Origin: Arthrobacter oryzae | GTDB taxonomy: Bacteria > Actinomycetota > Actinomycetes > Actinomycetales > Micrococcaceae | NCBI RefSeq assembly: GCF_030812315.1 | Contig: NZ_JAUSSM010000001.1 | Coordinates: forward strand, 558,001 to 622,000 | Length of the DNA stretch: 64,000 nt | Direction of reading: 5' to 3' | Part shown: positions 17,603 through 27,043 of the stretch, in pieces | How positions within the stretch are numbered: position 1 is the first letter of the stretch | Layout: every line of letters begins with the position of its first letter | Made by a program: the position numbers and the translations under genes | Notes under the pieces: generated by a model | Database searches by the model: none | What the model saw: only the letters and a program-made list of their open reading frames with translations | What the model was told of the DNA's origin: nothing

Positions 17603-17971
17603 ATGACCCTAAGCGTTGCGCTCGGCCCTGACACCCAGGAGAGCACCCAGACCGGAACAGTGACGTCCACCGACGCCCTGACCGCCCCGGACATTCCCTG
17701 GAACCTGGTGATCTGGAACGATCCCGTCAACCTCATGAGCTATGTGAGCTACGTCTTCCAGAGCTACTTCGGCTATTCGGAGCCCAAAGCCAACAAGCTC
17801 ATGATGGAGGTCCATAAAAAGGGACGTTCCATCGTGGCGCACGGCAGCAAGGAACAGGTGGAGCAGCACGCCGTCGCGATGCACGGCTTTGGCCTGTGGG
17901 CAACGGTGGAGAAAGCCACCGGGGGCGGCAAAGAGGGCGGAACCGGCAAGGGTAAAGGCAAACGTGGCTAA
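17603..17971 (+). CDS. clpS: ATP-dependent Clp protease adaptor ClpS
   Basis: This 122-residue N-end-rule adaptor delivers substrates to the Clp AAA+ unfoldase. The core begins at PWNLVIWNDPVNLMSYV, which contains the N-degron-binding Asn-Asp pair, and continues with the MMEVHKKGRSIVAHG helix and strand. A disordered N-terminus of about 30 residues and a Gly/Lys-rich tail flank the core. The next gene starts 8 nt inside its 3' end. Confidence 0.95.
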   Translation: MTLSVALGPDTQESTQTGTVTSTDALTAPDIPWNLVIWNDPVNLMSYVSYVFQSYFGYSEPKANKLMMEVHKKGRSIVAHGSKEQVEQHAVAMHGFGLWATVEKATGGGKEGGTGKGKGKRG

Positions 17972-18530
17972 GGCATTTAAATACGGACTCAAAGGCATTA
18001 CCGGGTACCTGGAACCCGCGGAACGGGAACTGTTGCGCAGCCTGATTGACGACGTCATCTCCATGCTCCAGCCCGCGGAAAGTGCAAGTGAAGACCCGCT
18101 GACCGCCCTGATCGGGCTGGACATGAATGTCCAGGAACCGTCGGACCGCGCGCTGCGGCGGCTCCTGCCCAACGTGATGAAGAACGACGACGCCGCGTCC
18201 CTGGAGTTCCGGCAGCTCACCGAACGCTCCCTGCGGGAAAACAAGATCGGCGCCCTGCGCGCGGCGGCGCTGAGCCTGGACACCAATGACGTGGTTCTTT
18301 CGCCCGCCGATGCCCGGCACTGGTCCCAGGCCCTCAACGATGTCCGCCTTGTCCTGGCCGAACGGTTGGACATCCGGGACGACGCAGACGCCGAACACGT
18401 CCACACCATGCAGGACTGGTCCCAGGCCGAAGACGTGGAAAGCTACCTGGCGCTGGTGTACAACTTCACCACGTGGCTGCAGGAGTCACTCGTGCAGGCC
18501 ATGCTCCAGTCCATGGAATCGCGCGGCTGA
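17964..18530 (+). CDS. DUF2017 domain-containing protein
   Basis: This 188-residue, mostly helical soluble protein spans the full DUF2017 family. I chose GTG 17964 because it gives the family N-terminus (MAKAFKYGLKGITGYL); it overlaps the clpS stop by 8 nt. The pairing with clpS is conserved in Actinobacteria, which suggests a role linked to regulated proteolysis. No catalytic motif is visible and the function is unknown. Confidence 0.88.
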   Translation: MAKAFKYGLKGITGYLEPAERELLRSLIDDVISMLQPAESASEDPLTALIGLDMNVQEPSDRALRRLLPNVMKNDDAASLEFRQLTERSLRENKIGALRAAALSLDTNDVVLSPADARHWSQALNDVRLVLAERLDIRDDADAEHVHTMQDWSQAEDVESYLALVYNFTTWLQESLVQAMLQSMESRG

Positions 18531-18643
18531 CGGACCGGCGCGCGGCCCGGGCGGCCCGTCACGCGAGTGTGACCCATCCGACATGAGTCGGACGACACAA
18601 TGTGATGGCCGCACCAACAGGGAAGCCCTATCCTCGAATAATC

Positions 18644-19660
18644 ATGACAACAGCCTCGAGCATGGATCCGGCAGCGGGAGCTGCGGCGGATTCCCCAGCG
18701 ATCAGCACGGACAACAGCCCCATGGGCTCGCGGCCTATCGGCATCTTCGACTCTGGAGTCGGAGGGCTGACGGTGGCGCGCTCCATCATCGACCAGCTGC
18801 CCAACGAGTCGATCCTCTACGTGGGCGACACCGCCAACGGCCCGTACGGACCGCTGCCCATCGCCGAGGTCCGGGCCAACGCCCTGGGTGTGATGGACGA
18901 GCTGGTCGATTCCGGCGTCAAGCTGCTGACCATTGCGTGCAACTCCGCCTCCGCCGCCGTGCTGCGGGATGCCCGTGAACGGTACACGGCGCGTTACGGG
19001 ATCCCGGTTATCGAAGTGATCCAGCCGGCCGTACGCCGGGCCGTGGCCGCCACCCGGAGCGGGCGGGTGGGCGTCATCGGGACGTCCGCGACCGTGGGCT
19101 CCCGCGCCTACGAGGACACTTTCGCCGCTGCGCCGGACCTGCACATCACCTCCGTGGCCTGCCCGGCGTTCGTCAGCTACGTGGAGGCCGGCGTCACCAC
19201 CGGTCCGGAACTGCTAGCCGTTGCCCGGGAGTACCTTGAGCCGCTACGCGCCGCCGGCGTGGATACCGTCGTTCTCGGCTGTACGCATTACCCCCTGCTC
19301 ACCGGAGTGATCTCCTACGTCATGGGCGAGGACGTCACGTTGGTCTCCAGCGCCGAGGAAACTGCCAAGGACGTCTACCGGGCACTCGTCTCGCACGATC
19401 TGCAGCGGACACTCGAGGCGCCGCCGCAGCATCACTTCATCGCCACCGGGGAAGCGGGCCAGTTCGAAACCCTGGCCAGGCGCTTCCTTGGCCCGGAGGT
19501 CCTCAGCGTGCGGCACGTGGACCATGTAGCCGCGCAGTACCCCACCGGCAGCCTGGCAAGAATAACGCCGGAAATGATCGCTGCCGCGCAGGCCGGCGCC
19601 GCCCGGCCGCGGCTTTCCAATTTCGTCAGCGGCTCCGCCGCCGGAGGTTCCCGCCTGTGA
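18644..19660 (+). CDS. murI: Glutamate racemase
   Basis: The product has about 338 residues and supplies D-glutamate for peptidoglycan. The two catalytic cysteines are in IACNSAS and GCTHYPLL, and the N-terminal [12 protein letters not shown] signature is clear. The catalytic domain begins at about residue 27, after a low-complexity tail, so a later ATG (18722) is also possible. A TATCCT box lies 9 nt before ATG 18644, slightly longer than the usual spacing. The 3' end overlaps the next start by 4 nt. Confidence 0.94.
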   Translation: MTTASSMDPAAGAAADSPAISTDNSPMGSRPIGIFDSGVGGLTVARSIIDQLPNESILYVGDTANGPYGPLPIAEVRANALGVMDELVDSGVKLLTIACNSASAAVLRDARERYTARYGIPVIEVIQPAVRRAVAATRSGRVGVIGTSATVGSRAYEDTFAAAPDLHITSVACPAFVSYVEAGVTTGPELLAVAREYLEPLRAAGVDTVVLGCTHYPLLTGVISYVMGEDVTLVSSAEETAKDVYRALVSHDLQRTLEAPPQHHFIATGEAGQFETLARRFLGPEVLSVRHVDHVAAQYPTGSLARITPEMIAAAQAGAARPRLSNFVSGSAAGGSRL

Positions 19661-20454
19661 AGCTGACCATTGTTGGCTGCACCGGGTCCTTCCCGGGACC
19701 CGGCTCCCCGGCGTCGTGCTACCTGCTGACCGCCCACGACGGCGAGCGGACGTGGAAGATTGTAATGGACCTTGGCAGCGGGGCGCTCGGTGCAATCCAG
19801 CGGTACACGGACCTGGAGGACATCGACGCGATCTTCCTCACACACCTCCACCCGGACCACTGCATGGACCTGTGCGGCCTCCACGTGGCTGTGCGGTGGA
19901 AGCCGGGCGGCTGGGGGCGCGACCGGATTCCGGTCTGGGGCCCTGCCGCCACTGCGGACCGGATGGCCACGGCGTACGGGCTGGAGCTTGACCCCGGCAT
20001 GCACGAGGAATTCGACTTCACCAACTGGACTGAACGGCAGTCCGTCACTGTTGGTCCCTACACCGTGACACCGTTTGCGGTGAACCACCCCGTGGAGGAG
20101 GCCTACGCCCTCCGCGTCGAGGTCACCGAACCGTCCGCCCACGGCGCCCCGGTCACACGCGTGCTCACGTATTCGGGGGACACGGACTCCTGCGCCGGGC
20201 TGGAAGAGGCGGCGAAGGACGCGGACCTGTTCCTGTGCGAGGCCGCCTTCGAGGAGGGCCGCGACGACGACATCAAGGACGTGCACCTGACCGGCAAGCG
20301 CGCCGGCGAGGCAGCCGCTGCCGCCGGGGCACGCCGGCTGCTCCTCACCCACATCCCGGTGTGGACGTCGCAGACCAAAGTTATGGCCGAGGCCAAGCCG
20401 GTGTTCAACGGCGACGTGGCTGTTGCCGTGGCCGGAGTCCACTACACCGTCTGA
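19657..20454 (+). CDS. MBL-fold metallo-hydrolase of the murI-rph cluster
   Basis: This 265-residue metallo-beta-lactamase-fold enzyme contains the HxHxDH motif in [11 protein letters not shown], later metal ligands in YSGDTDSC, and LTHIPVWT near the end. It resembles the RNase Z-like branch but lacks the long exosite arm, so I infer a small-molecule or RNA phosphodiesterase of unknown substrate. Its GTG start sits in the GTGA overlap with murI, which indicates translational coupling. Confidence 0.85.
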   Translation: MKLTIVGCTGSFPGPGSPASCYLLTAHDGERTWKIVMDLGSGALGAIQRYTDLEDIDAIFLTHLHPDHCMDLCGLHVAVRWKPGGWGRDRIPVWGPAATADRMATAYGLELDPGMHEEFDFTNWTERQSVTVGPYTVTPFAVNHPVEEAYALRVEVTEPSAHGAPVTRVLTYSGDTDSCAGLEEAAKDADLFLCEAAFEEGRDDDIKDVHLTGKRAGEAAAAAGARRLLLTHIPVWTSQTKVMAEAKPVFNGDVAVAVAGVHYTV

Positions 20455-20524
20455 GCCCCCGCTTGCAGTGCGGGGCGCTGTGCAGTGCGCTGTGACCGGT
20501 GTCCGGCAGGACCGCGCGGGTCGA

Positions 20525-20530
20525 TAAGCT
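20525..20530 (+). promoter_or_regulatory. -10 box TAAGCT of rph
   Basis: TAAGCT ends 6 nt before ATG 20537, giving rph its own promoter inside the cluster. Confidence 0.5.
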
Positions 20531-20536
20531 AAAGGC

Positions 20537-21291
<755 letters not shown>

Positions 21292-21295
<4 letters not shown>

Positions 21296-21969
21296 CGCAC
21301 CAGGACGGCCCGGCGGCTCCCGTACTGGTCCTCGCCACGCACAACAAAGGCAAGCTCCGCGAACTGCGGGAGCTGCTGCGCGGGCAGGTTCCAGGGCTCG
21401 ACGTCGACACGCAGGTTGTGGACGCCGGTGCCGTCGGCGCGCCGGACGTCGCCGAGACGGGCGTGACGTTTGCCGAGAACTCCCTGCTCAAAGCCCGCGC
21501 GGTGGCCGAAGCCACGGGTCTGGTGGCAATAGCCGACGACTCAGGACTTTCCGTGGACGTCCTCGGCGGCGCCCCGGGAATTTTTTCGGCCCGGTGGAGC
21601 GGCCGGCACGGTGACGACGCCGCCAACCTGCGCCTCCTCCTCGCCCAGCTCGCGGATGTTCCGGACGAATACCGCGGGGCCGCCTTCGTCTGCGCTGCGG
21701 CGCTCGCCGTGCCGGGCCAGGCCGCGGACGGAGGCGGACGCGAGGTGGTGGAGTACGGCCAGCTTGAAGGCTCACTGCTGCGCGAACCGCGCGGGGAGGG
21801 CGGCTTTGGCTATGATCCGGTGCTGCAGCCGAGCGGCCTGGACCGCAGCTGCGCAGAGCTGAGCCCGGAGGAAAAGAACGCCATCAGCCACCGGGGCCAG
21901 GCATTCAGGGCGTTGCTGCCCGCCATCGTCGAGGCACTGGCGGGGCGTCGCCGGCAGGACCAGGCGTAG
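21292..21969 (+). CDS. rdgB: XTP/dITP diphosphatase (RdgB/HAM1)
   Basis: This 225-residue house-cleaning enzyme hydrolyses non-canonical purine nucleoside triphosphates. The motifs are [16 protein letters not shown] at the N-terminus, [11 protein letters not shown], the catalytic [13 protein letters not shown] block, GEGGFGYDP and [10 protein letters not shown]. The GTG start overlaps the rph stop. The gene ends the cluster just before a strong bidirectional terminator. Confidence 0.96.
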
Positions 21970-21999
21970 CTTCAATAGCAACGACGCTTCAGGAACAAA

Positions 22000-22034
22000 G
22001 ACGAAGGCGCCCCACATCGTGGGGCGCCTTCGTC
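22000..22034. terminator. Strong bidirectional hairpin terminator
   Basis: A perfect 16-bp stem (22000-22015 with 22019-22034) with an ATC loop lies between convergent rdgB and dedA. A CTTTG tract follows on the minus side. Confidence 0.8.
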
Positions 22035-22060
22035 GTGGCGCTGCTATCCGGAAGCCGGAC

Positions 22061-22846
22061 CTACATGTTCGTCTTGCGCTCCCCTTCAGGAGCGTGCTCC
22101 TCGATGTACTCGTCCACGGCGTCCGTGCCGAAGTGGGCCGCCTGGCGCTTGGCGGACAGCCCGCGGAGGACTTCGATGCCGATGGGGATCACGGAGACCA
22201 GCACAATGACGATGAAGATTATGTCCAGGTTTTCCCGGACCCAGGGCACCCGGTCGCCCAGCAGGTAGCCGAGGAGCGTGACTCCGCCGCCCCACAGCAC
22301 GGCACCGATGACGTTGAAGAGGAAGAACTTCCGCTTGCTCATCTGGGCGACCCCGACGATCACCGGGACGAAGGTGCGGATGATGGGAACGAAACGCGCG
22401 AGGATCAGCGCCTTGCCGCCGTGCTTTTCAAAGAAGGCGTGCGCGCTTTCCACGTTCTCGCGCTTGAACAGCCTCGAATCCGGCTTGTTGAAGATCGCGG
22501 GGCCGGCCTTGGAGCCGATGAAGTAGCCGGTCTGGTTTCCCACGATGGCCGCCACGATGATCAGCGCGGAAAAGAGCCAGATGTTGAACTTGATGGTGTC
22601 CGTGGCCACCAGGAGGCCAGCCGTGAAAAGCATGGAGTCGCCGGGGAGGAAGAACCCGATCAGCAGGCCCGTCTCCGCGAAGATGATGCCGCAGACCAGC
22701 AGCACAACCCAGGGGGCCAGTGCCGGATCGGCCAGGAAGATCTGGGGGTTGAGCCAGTCGGGGAGGAACGAGGCCAGGTGCGGCTGCACCGGTCCCGCAC
22801 CCCCGAGGGTGGACACGGCAAAGTCACTCATCGCATGTAGGTTCAC
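22061..22846 (-). CDS. DedA-family membrane protein
   Basis: This 261-residue protein has the SNARE-associated/DedA (VTT) domain. The signatures are the early re-entrant FAETGLLIGFFLPGDSML, the GNQTGYFIGSKAGP turn, and the basic FEKHGGKALILARFVPIIRTFVPVIVG segment with its conserved arginines. Family members are undecaprenyl-phosphate or lipid scramblases that maintain envelope and proton-motive-force homeostasis. I kept GTG 22846 because a TAGCCT box ends exactly 6 nt before it; an ATG five codons later is the alternative. Confidence 0.92.
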   Translation of the reverse strand: MNLHAMSDFAVSTLGGAGPVQPHLASFLPDWLNPQIFLADPALAPWVVLLVCGIIFAETGLLIGFFLPGDSMLFTAGLLVATDTIKFNIWLFSALIIVAAIVGNQTGYFIGSKAGPAIFNKPDSRLFKRENVESAHAFFEKHGGKALILARFVPIIRTFVPVIVGVAQMSKRKFFLFNVIGAVLWGGGVTLLGYLLGDRVPWVRENLDIIFIVIVLVSVIPIGIEVLRGLSAKRQAAHFGTDAVDEYIEEHAPEGERKTNM

Positions 22847-22852
22847 CCTTCA

Positions 22853-22858
22853 AGGCTA
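22853..22858 (-). promoter_or_regulatory. -10 box TAGCCT of dedA
   Basis: On the minus strand TAGCCT is followed by TGAAGG and the GTG start codon. Confidence 0.5.
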
Positions 22859-22958
22859 CTGGACCTGCGGCGTCGGCCCTGCCCTTGCGGCCCGCGGCGT
22901 GACCATCGACACGCGCGACAGGCGGGGGAGCGGTGCCAGGACGCCACCGGGCCGGCGG

Positions 22959-22964
22959 TAAAGT
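22959..22964 (+). promoter_or_regulatory. -10 box TAAAGT of the DnaQ-BRCT gene
   Basis: TAAAGT ends 7 nt before GTG 22972 and fixes that start codon. Confidence 0.5.
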
Positions 22965-22971
22965 TTGAGCC

Positions 22972-23988
22972 GTGGGTTTGGACTTTACGGCGATTGACTT
23001 CGAGACAGCCAACGGCTTCCGCGGTTCGCCGTGCGCCGTTGGGCTCAGCAAGGTCCGTGGCGGGGTGGTGGTGGAGGAAGCCTCCTGGCTGATGCGGCCG
23101 CCCGAAAACCATGACCGGTTCGACTACCACAATGTGCGGATCCACGGCATACGGCCCGAGGATGTGGCGGGCCTGCCGCGCTTCGGTGAGCTTTTCCCCG
23201 AGATCGGCGCGTTCATCGGGGGAGACGTACTGGCGGCGCACAACGCCGCATTCGACATGGGCGTGATCCGCTCCGGACTTGAAGTGTCCGGGCTGCCGGG
23301 CCCGGCCTACGACTATGTCTGCACGGTGATGCTGTCACGCCGGTGCTATTCGCTCGTCTCCAACTCGCTGCCCTATGCGGCCGAGGAAGCCGGCGTCCCG
23401 CTGGTCAACCATCACGATGCTGCCGAGGACGCCAGGGCCTGCGCGGGCATCCTGATCGACATCGCACGGCGGAACGCGGCCGGCAGCATCGCCGAACTCT
23501 TCTTGTCCCTTGGACTTTCGATCCCGCATCAGCAGGCATTCGATCCCGCCCGTGACGGCCTTTCGAAGGCAACGCTGACCGCCCTGGGGACAGCAGGCGG
23601 CAGCGGAGCCGCTCCGGTGCAGGCGTTCAAGCCGGGCTGGCCCGTCGAAGGGGCCAACCCCCTGCCGAACACCGACGCCGAGCCCGGCCACCCGCTGTTC
23701 GGGCAGACGGTGGTGTTCACGGGAGAACTCGCCATGCCCCGGCCCGAAGCCAAGGTCCTCTCGGCGGAGTTCGGTGCGCAGCCGGAAAGCCGGGTGACCG
23801 GCCGGACCACGGTGCTGGTGGTCGGCGACGGCTTCGTGGCATCCGATCTTCGCTCCGGCCGCCTGACGGGCAAGGCCCGGCGGGTCCTCGAACTCCACGA
23901 ACGGGGCCAGAGCATCGAAGTGCTGTCCGAAGGCGAGTTCCTTCAGATGGTGGGCGGACAGGTGCCCGCCGCCGCTGCGCTGCTCTAG
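22972..23988 (+). CDS. DnaQ-like 3'-5' exonuclease fused to a BRCT domain
   Basis: This 338-residue protein starts with a DEDDh exonuclease domain (about residues 1-170): AIDFET (Asp9, Glu11), LAAHNAAFDMGV, and HHDAAEDARA carrying the final His and Asp. After a linker, residues from about 240 (HPLFGQTVVFTGELAMPR) to the end form a BRCT domain like that of bacterial DNA ligase. It is not the replicative epsilon subunit, which lacks BRCT. I infer a repair exonuclease recruited through the BRCT module. It is monocistronic and probably leaderless. Confidence 0.9.
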   Translation: MGLDFTAIDFETANGFRGSPCAVGLSKVRGGVVVEEASWLMRPPENHDRFDYHNVRIHGIRPEDVAGLPRFGELFPEIGAFIGGDVLAAHNAAFDMGVIRSGLEVSGLPGPAYDYVCTVMLSRRCYSLVSNSLPYAAEEAGVPLVNHHDAAEDARACAGILIDIARRNAAGSIAELFLSLGLSIPHQQAFDPARDGLSKATLTALGTAGGSGAAPVQAFKPGWPVEGANPLPNTDAEPGHPLFGQTVVFTGELAMPRPEAKVLSAEFGAQPESRVTGRTTVLVVGDGFVASDLRSGRLTGKARRVLELHERGQSIEVLSEGEFLQMVGGQVPAAAALL

Positions 23989-24092
23989 GAGGGCGTCGGC
24001 CCGGTTTCCGGATCTGTGGTCCGGCACCCGCACAACACGGGGCAGTCGGGTCACACGGCGCAACAATGCTTCCGGTGCCGGACGGTGCCTCC

Positions 24093-24098
24093 TAGCCT
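24093..24098 (+). promoter_or_regulatory. -10 box TAGCCT of the DUF4395 gene
   Basis: TAGCCT ends 6 nt before ATG 24105. Confidence 0.5.
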
Positions 24099-24104
24099 TG
24101 CACC

Positions 24105-24665
24105 ATGGGCAAATTCCGGATCGACAACACCACGGCTGACACCGTTCCAGCCACTGCGGCAGGAAGCCGGCGTGCCGGCGTCGACTGGCGCAAGGTTTTC
24201 GAGTTCCCCAACCCGGTCAACGAGTATGCCGCCCGGATCACTGCCGGCCTGGTGGTGGTGCTGGCCGCCGTGACTCTGCTGACGGGCTGGGGATGGGGAC
24301 TGGCCGTCATCGCCGCCGGTTTCTGGCTGCGCGTGCTGTTCGGCCCCAGGATCTCGCCCCTGGCGCTGCTCTCCGTGAAGGTCCTGGCACCCCGCCTGGG
24401 CCGGGCCAAACTGGTCCCCGGCCCGCCCAAGCGCTTCGCTCAGGGCATGGGTGCGGCCATGTCAACAGCCGCGGCACTGCTGCTCGCGGCAGGTCTTGCT
24501 CCCGCCGCCTGGATTCTCCTGGCTGTGCTCGTGCTGGCAGCCTCGCTGGAAGCATTCGCCGGCTTCTGCCTGGGCTGCGTGATCTTCGGGTTCCTTCAGC
24601 GCCGCGGACTCATTCCGGCGGAAATCTGCGAAGCATGCAACAACTTCACGCTTAGGCGACTGTAA
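24105..24665 (+). CDS. DUF4395 domain-containing membrane protein
   Basis: This 186-residue protein has four hydrophobic segments (about 50-70, 75-90, 115-135 and 138-165). The typical family features are FEFPNPVNEYAARI before the first segment, FGPRISPLALLSVK, and CLGC in the last segment followed by CEAC. The repeated CxxC pairs suggest redox or metal chemistry at the membrane. DUF4395 genes often accompany thioredoxin or rhodanese-type genes, but none is adjacent here. Its last 14 bases overlap the 3' end of the convergent gene. Confidence 0.85.
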   Translation: MGKFRIDNTTADTVPATAAGSRRAGVDWRKVFEFPNPVNEYAARITAGLVVVLAAVTLLTGWGWGLAVIAAGFWLRVLFGPRISPLALLSVKVLAPRLGRAKLVPGPPKRFAQGMGAAMSTAAALLLAAGLAPAAWILLAVLVLAASLEAFAGFCLGCVIFGFLQRRGLIPAEICEACNNFTLRRL

Positions 24666-25773
24666 CCGAGATCAGCTGCCCGGCCATGCCACGGATGACC
24701 TCCGGGGCTTCCAGAGCCGCCAGCCACTCGGCCGGAAGGCATTCCTCGCCATAGAAGGCACCCAGGATGTTCCCGGCAATGGAGCCGGTGGAGTCGCTGT
24801 CTCCGCTGTGGTTCACGGCCAGCGCAATGGCGTTGCGGAAGTGCGCTTGCAGTTCAGGACCGGCGGCCTCCTGGGTGATGCCGCCGGCGGGGGCAGTGGC
24901 CAGCACCGCGTAAAGCGCGACGGCGAGGGCCTCCTCGGCGACCCAGCCTTCCCCCAGCTCCCGCACCAGGTCTTCCGGACCGAGGGGGCGGCCGGCAGCT
25001 GCATCCTGCGCCGAGCCGTCTGCGAGCTGGAGGGCCCGCTCCAGCCGGTCAATGAGGGCCGGCTCGGGGTCGGCCTGGCCACGCGCGTGGTTGAGCGCGA
25101 ATTCGGCCGCTTCATGGAGACTTTGGCCACTCATGAGGGCGTGGATCAGGAGGCTGAACGCTCCGGCGCTCTGCCGGGCCGAACGGTGCCCGTGGGTCAA
25201 TGACGCCGCATCAGAGCTCAGCTTGTAGACCGCCTCGGCAGGAACGTGCGGAATGAGGCCGAACGGCGCCGAGCGCATCACGGTGCCGCATCCTTTGGAA
25301 TCAGGATTCACCGGTCGGTACACGGTGCCCATTTCGCCGGTGGCCAGTCCGCTGAGGCAGGCGTTTCCGGGTGCGCGCCGGTGCTTCAGGGCTGCCTGGG
25401 TGTCAATCCAGCGCGGTTGCGGGACCGGTGCAGACGGCGGGACTGGCACCCCCTGCGTCGCGAGCCACCGCAGGTAGGCAAGCCACACGCAGGCGTTGGC
25501 GTCGGCGGCCGTCCCGTCGTTGGCCCACTCCAGCGCCTCTACGAGGCCGTCAACCGTGTAGAGCGTCATCTGCGTGTCGTCCGAGAAGTGGCTGCCGCCG
25601 TCGAGCGCTGAAAAATCCTGGAGCCCTGCGGGACCGAATCGGCTCCGGATGGTGGAAATATCATCGAATTCCACGGCGTAGCCAAGGGAATCGCCCAGGG
25701 CGCCGCCCAGCAGGCAGCCGTGGATCCGGGACTCGGGCGTCGGCGCCGTCCGGCGGAAGGGTTCAGTGCTCAT
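24652..25773 (-). CDS. ADP-ribosylglycohydrolase family protein
   Basis: This 373-residue all-helical enzyme has the dinuclear Mg2+ site of the DraG/ARH family: GALGDSLG, HFSDDTQMTL, and HSGDSDSTGSIAGNILGA near residue 320. Homologues remove ADP-ribose from Arg, Ser or nucleic acids, or act on small ADP-ribose metabolites. No partner ADP-ribosyltransferase is encoded nearby, so the substrate is open. The gene overlaps the 3' end of the DUF4395 gene tail-to-tail and has a TAAATT box 7 nt before its ATG. Confidence 0.92.
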   Translation of the reverse strand: MSTEPFRRTAPTPESRIHGCLLGGALGDSLGYAVEFDDISTIRSRFGPAGLQDFSALDGGSHFSDDTQMTLYTVDGLVEALEWANDGTAADANACVWLAYLRWLATQGVPVPPSAPVPQPRWIDTQAALKHRRAPGNACLSGLATGEMGTVYRPVNPDSKGCGTVMRSAPFGLIPHVPAEAVYKLSSDAASLTHGHRSARQSAGAFSLLIHALMSGQSLHEAAEFALNHARGQADPEPALIDRLERALQLADGSAQDAAAGRPLGPEDLVRELGEGWVAEEALAVALYAVLATAPAGGITQEAAGPELQAHFRNAIALAVNHSGDSDSTGSIAGNILGAFYGEECLPAEWLAALEAPEVIRGMAGQLISVTVA

Positions 25774-25780
25774 GTCAGTA

Positions 25781-25786
25781 AATTTA
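25781..25786 (-). promoter_or_regulatory. -10 box TAAATT of the ADP-ribosylglycohydrolase gene
   Basis: On the minus strand TAAATT ends 7 nt before ATG 25773. It forms part of the small palindrome GTAAATTTAC. Confidence 0.5.
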
Positions 25787-25983
25787 CCCCGGGCGGCGAA
25801 CGCGCTGGTGCGCGGTCGGCCGCCACAGTCGCAGCGACGGGTGCCCGCCCGCTAAGCTCGGATCCAGCAAGCGTCCAGACTCAGTTGGCAGACTACGTCG
25901 GACAGTACATTGCCGGGTGCACCGCCGCCCGCACGCGCACCGGAATCACCGGCTGGGCAACGAAGCAAAGGATTTTCCAAAAT

Positions 25984-26982
25984 ATGACCTCCCCTGTGCC
26001 TGCGCACCCGACCTCAAGTCCCGATTTGCACGCCGCTCCGGAGGCATTCAAACCGGGGCTTGTGGCCCGCCTGTCAGCCGAGGCCTTTGGAACCCTGTTC
26101 CTGGTGATTGCAGGGCTTGGCGTCCCGCTGTTCACGATCCCCCAGTCCAACCCGCTGTCCGCCTCCCTCGCCGCCGGCCTGGCCGTCACCGCCGCCATGC
26201 TGGCGGTCGGCTACATTTCCGGCGGCCACTTCAACCCGGCAGTGACGCTGGGCAACGCCATCGCCGGCCGGATCAGGCTGCCGGAGGCTGCCGCCTATCT
26301 CGGTGCGCAGCTCGTCGGCGCACTTGCCGGAACGCTGGCCTTGTTCGGCGTCCTGCGGACTGTGCCCAAGATCGAGGACACCCGCGCCGCCTTTGACACC
26401 GTGACCGCTGGCTTCGGCGAGCACTCCATCATCCAGGCTCCGATGGCCGGCGTCCTGCTCGTCGAGGTCCTGGGGGCGGCCCTGCTGGTCGCCGTTTTCC
26501 TTGGCACCACCGCCGCGCGCAACGCCAACAAAGCCGCGGCGCCCTTCGCCGTGGGACTCACCCTCGCCGTCCTGCTGCAGCTTGGCCAGGCAGTGGGCAA
26601 CACGCCGTTCAACCCGGCGCGGGCAACTGCGTCGGCCATCTTCAGCAACTCTTGGTCCCTCCAACAGCTGTGGCTCTTCTGGGTGGCGCCGCTGGTGGGC
26701 GCCGCGATCGCCGGTCTCGTGTTCCGCGGCTTCGCCGAGACCCCGGCTGTGCCCGCCCGCACGCAATCAGACGATTCCGCGCTGGACTCCGACGACGATG
26801 ATCTCGACGACGACGCAGACAGTCCGGACGACGACCTGGACAGCGGCGAGGTGGACGCCGCGCAGCAGCCTTCTACCCGGGCGGCTGGCGGGCCGACGCC
26901 TGCGGACCAGCCGAAATCAGACGGCGGCCACGCCGTCAACGACGACGCCCGCGACTTCTTCGACGGCAAGCGCGGACAGTAG
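25984..26982 (+). CDS. Aquaporin / MIP channel with long acidic tail
   Basis: This 332-residue major intrinsic protein has six hydrophobic segments, the first NPA box in GYISGGHFNPAVT and the second in TPFNPARA. These arrangements are typical of AqpZ-like water channels. Residues after about 258 form a hydrophilic tail; about 262-291 are mostly Asp and Ser. I chose ATG 25984, preceded by AAAGGA, over upstream in-frame codons because the membrane domain begins shortly after it. The 210 bp upstream show no clear promoter. Confidence 0.9.
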   Translation: MTSPVPAHPTSSPDLHAAPEAFKPGLVARLSAEAFGTLFLVIAGLGVPLFTIPQSNPLSASLAAGLAVTAAMLAVGYISGGHFNPAVTLGNAIAGRIRLPEAAAYLGAQLVGALAGTLALFGVLRTVPKIEDTRAAFDTVTAGFGEHSIIQAPMAGVLLVEVLGAALLVAVFLGTTAARNANKAAAPFAVGLTLAVLLQLGQAVGNTPFNPARATASAIFSNSWSLQQLWLFWVAPLVGAAIAGLVFRGFAETPAVPARTQSDDSALDSDDDDLDDDADSPDDDLDSGEVDAAQQPSTRAAGGPTPADQPKSDGGHAVNDDARDFFDGKRGQ

Positions 26983-27031
26983 TTGCCCGCCCCAGCCGTG
27001 TCTGTGCCGCAATACTGTCGGTACCCGCGGA

Positions 27032-27037
27032 TAGCTT
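27032..27037 (+). promoter_or_regulatory. -10 box TAGCTT of sbcD
   Basis: TAGCTT ends 6 nt before ATG 27044. Confidence 0.5.
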
Positions 27038-27043
27038 AAGAAC

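Noticed and set aside
24652-25773. ADP-ribosylglycohydrolase as antitoxin of a toxin pair
   Set aside because: No ADP-ribosyltransferase gene nearby; the overlapping DUF4395 gene is convergent and not toxin-like.
25720-25983. N-terminal extension of the aquaporin frame
   Set aside because: It overlaps the 5' end and promoter of the divergent gene and has disordered composition; ATG 25984 has a ribosome-binding site.
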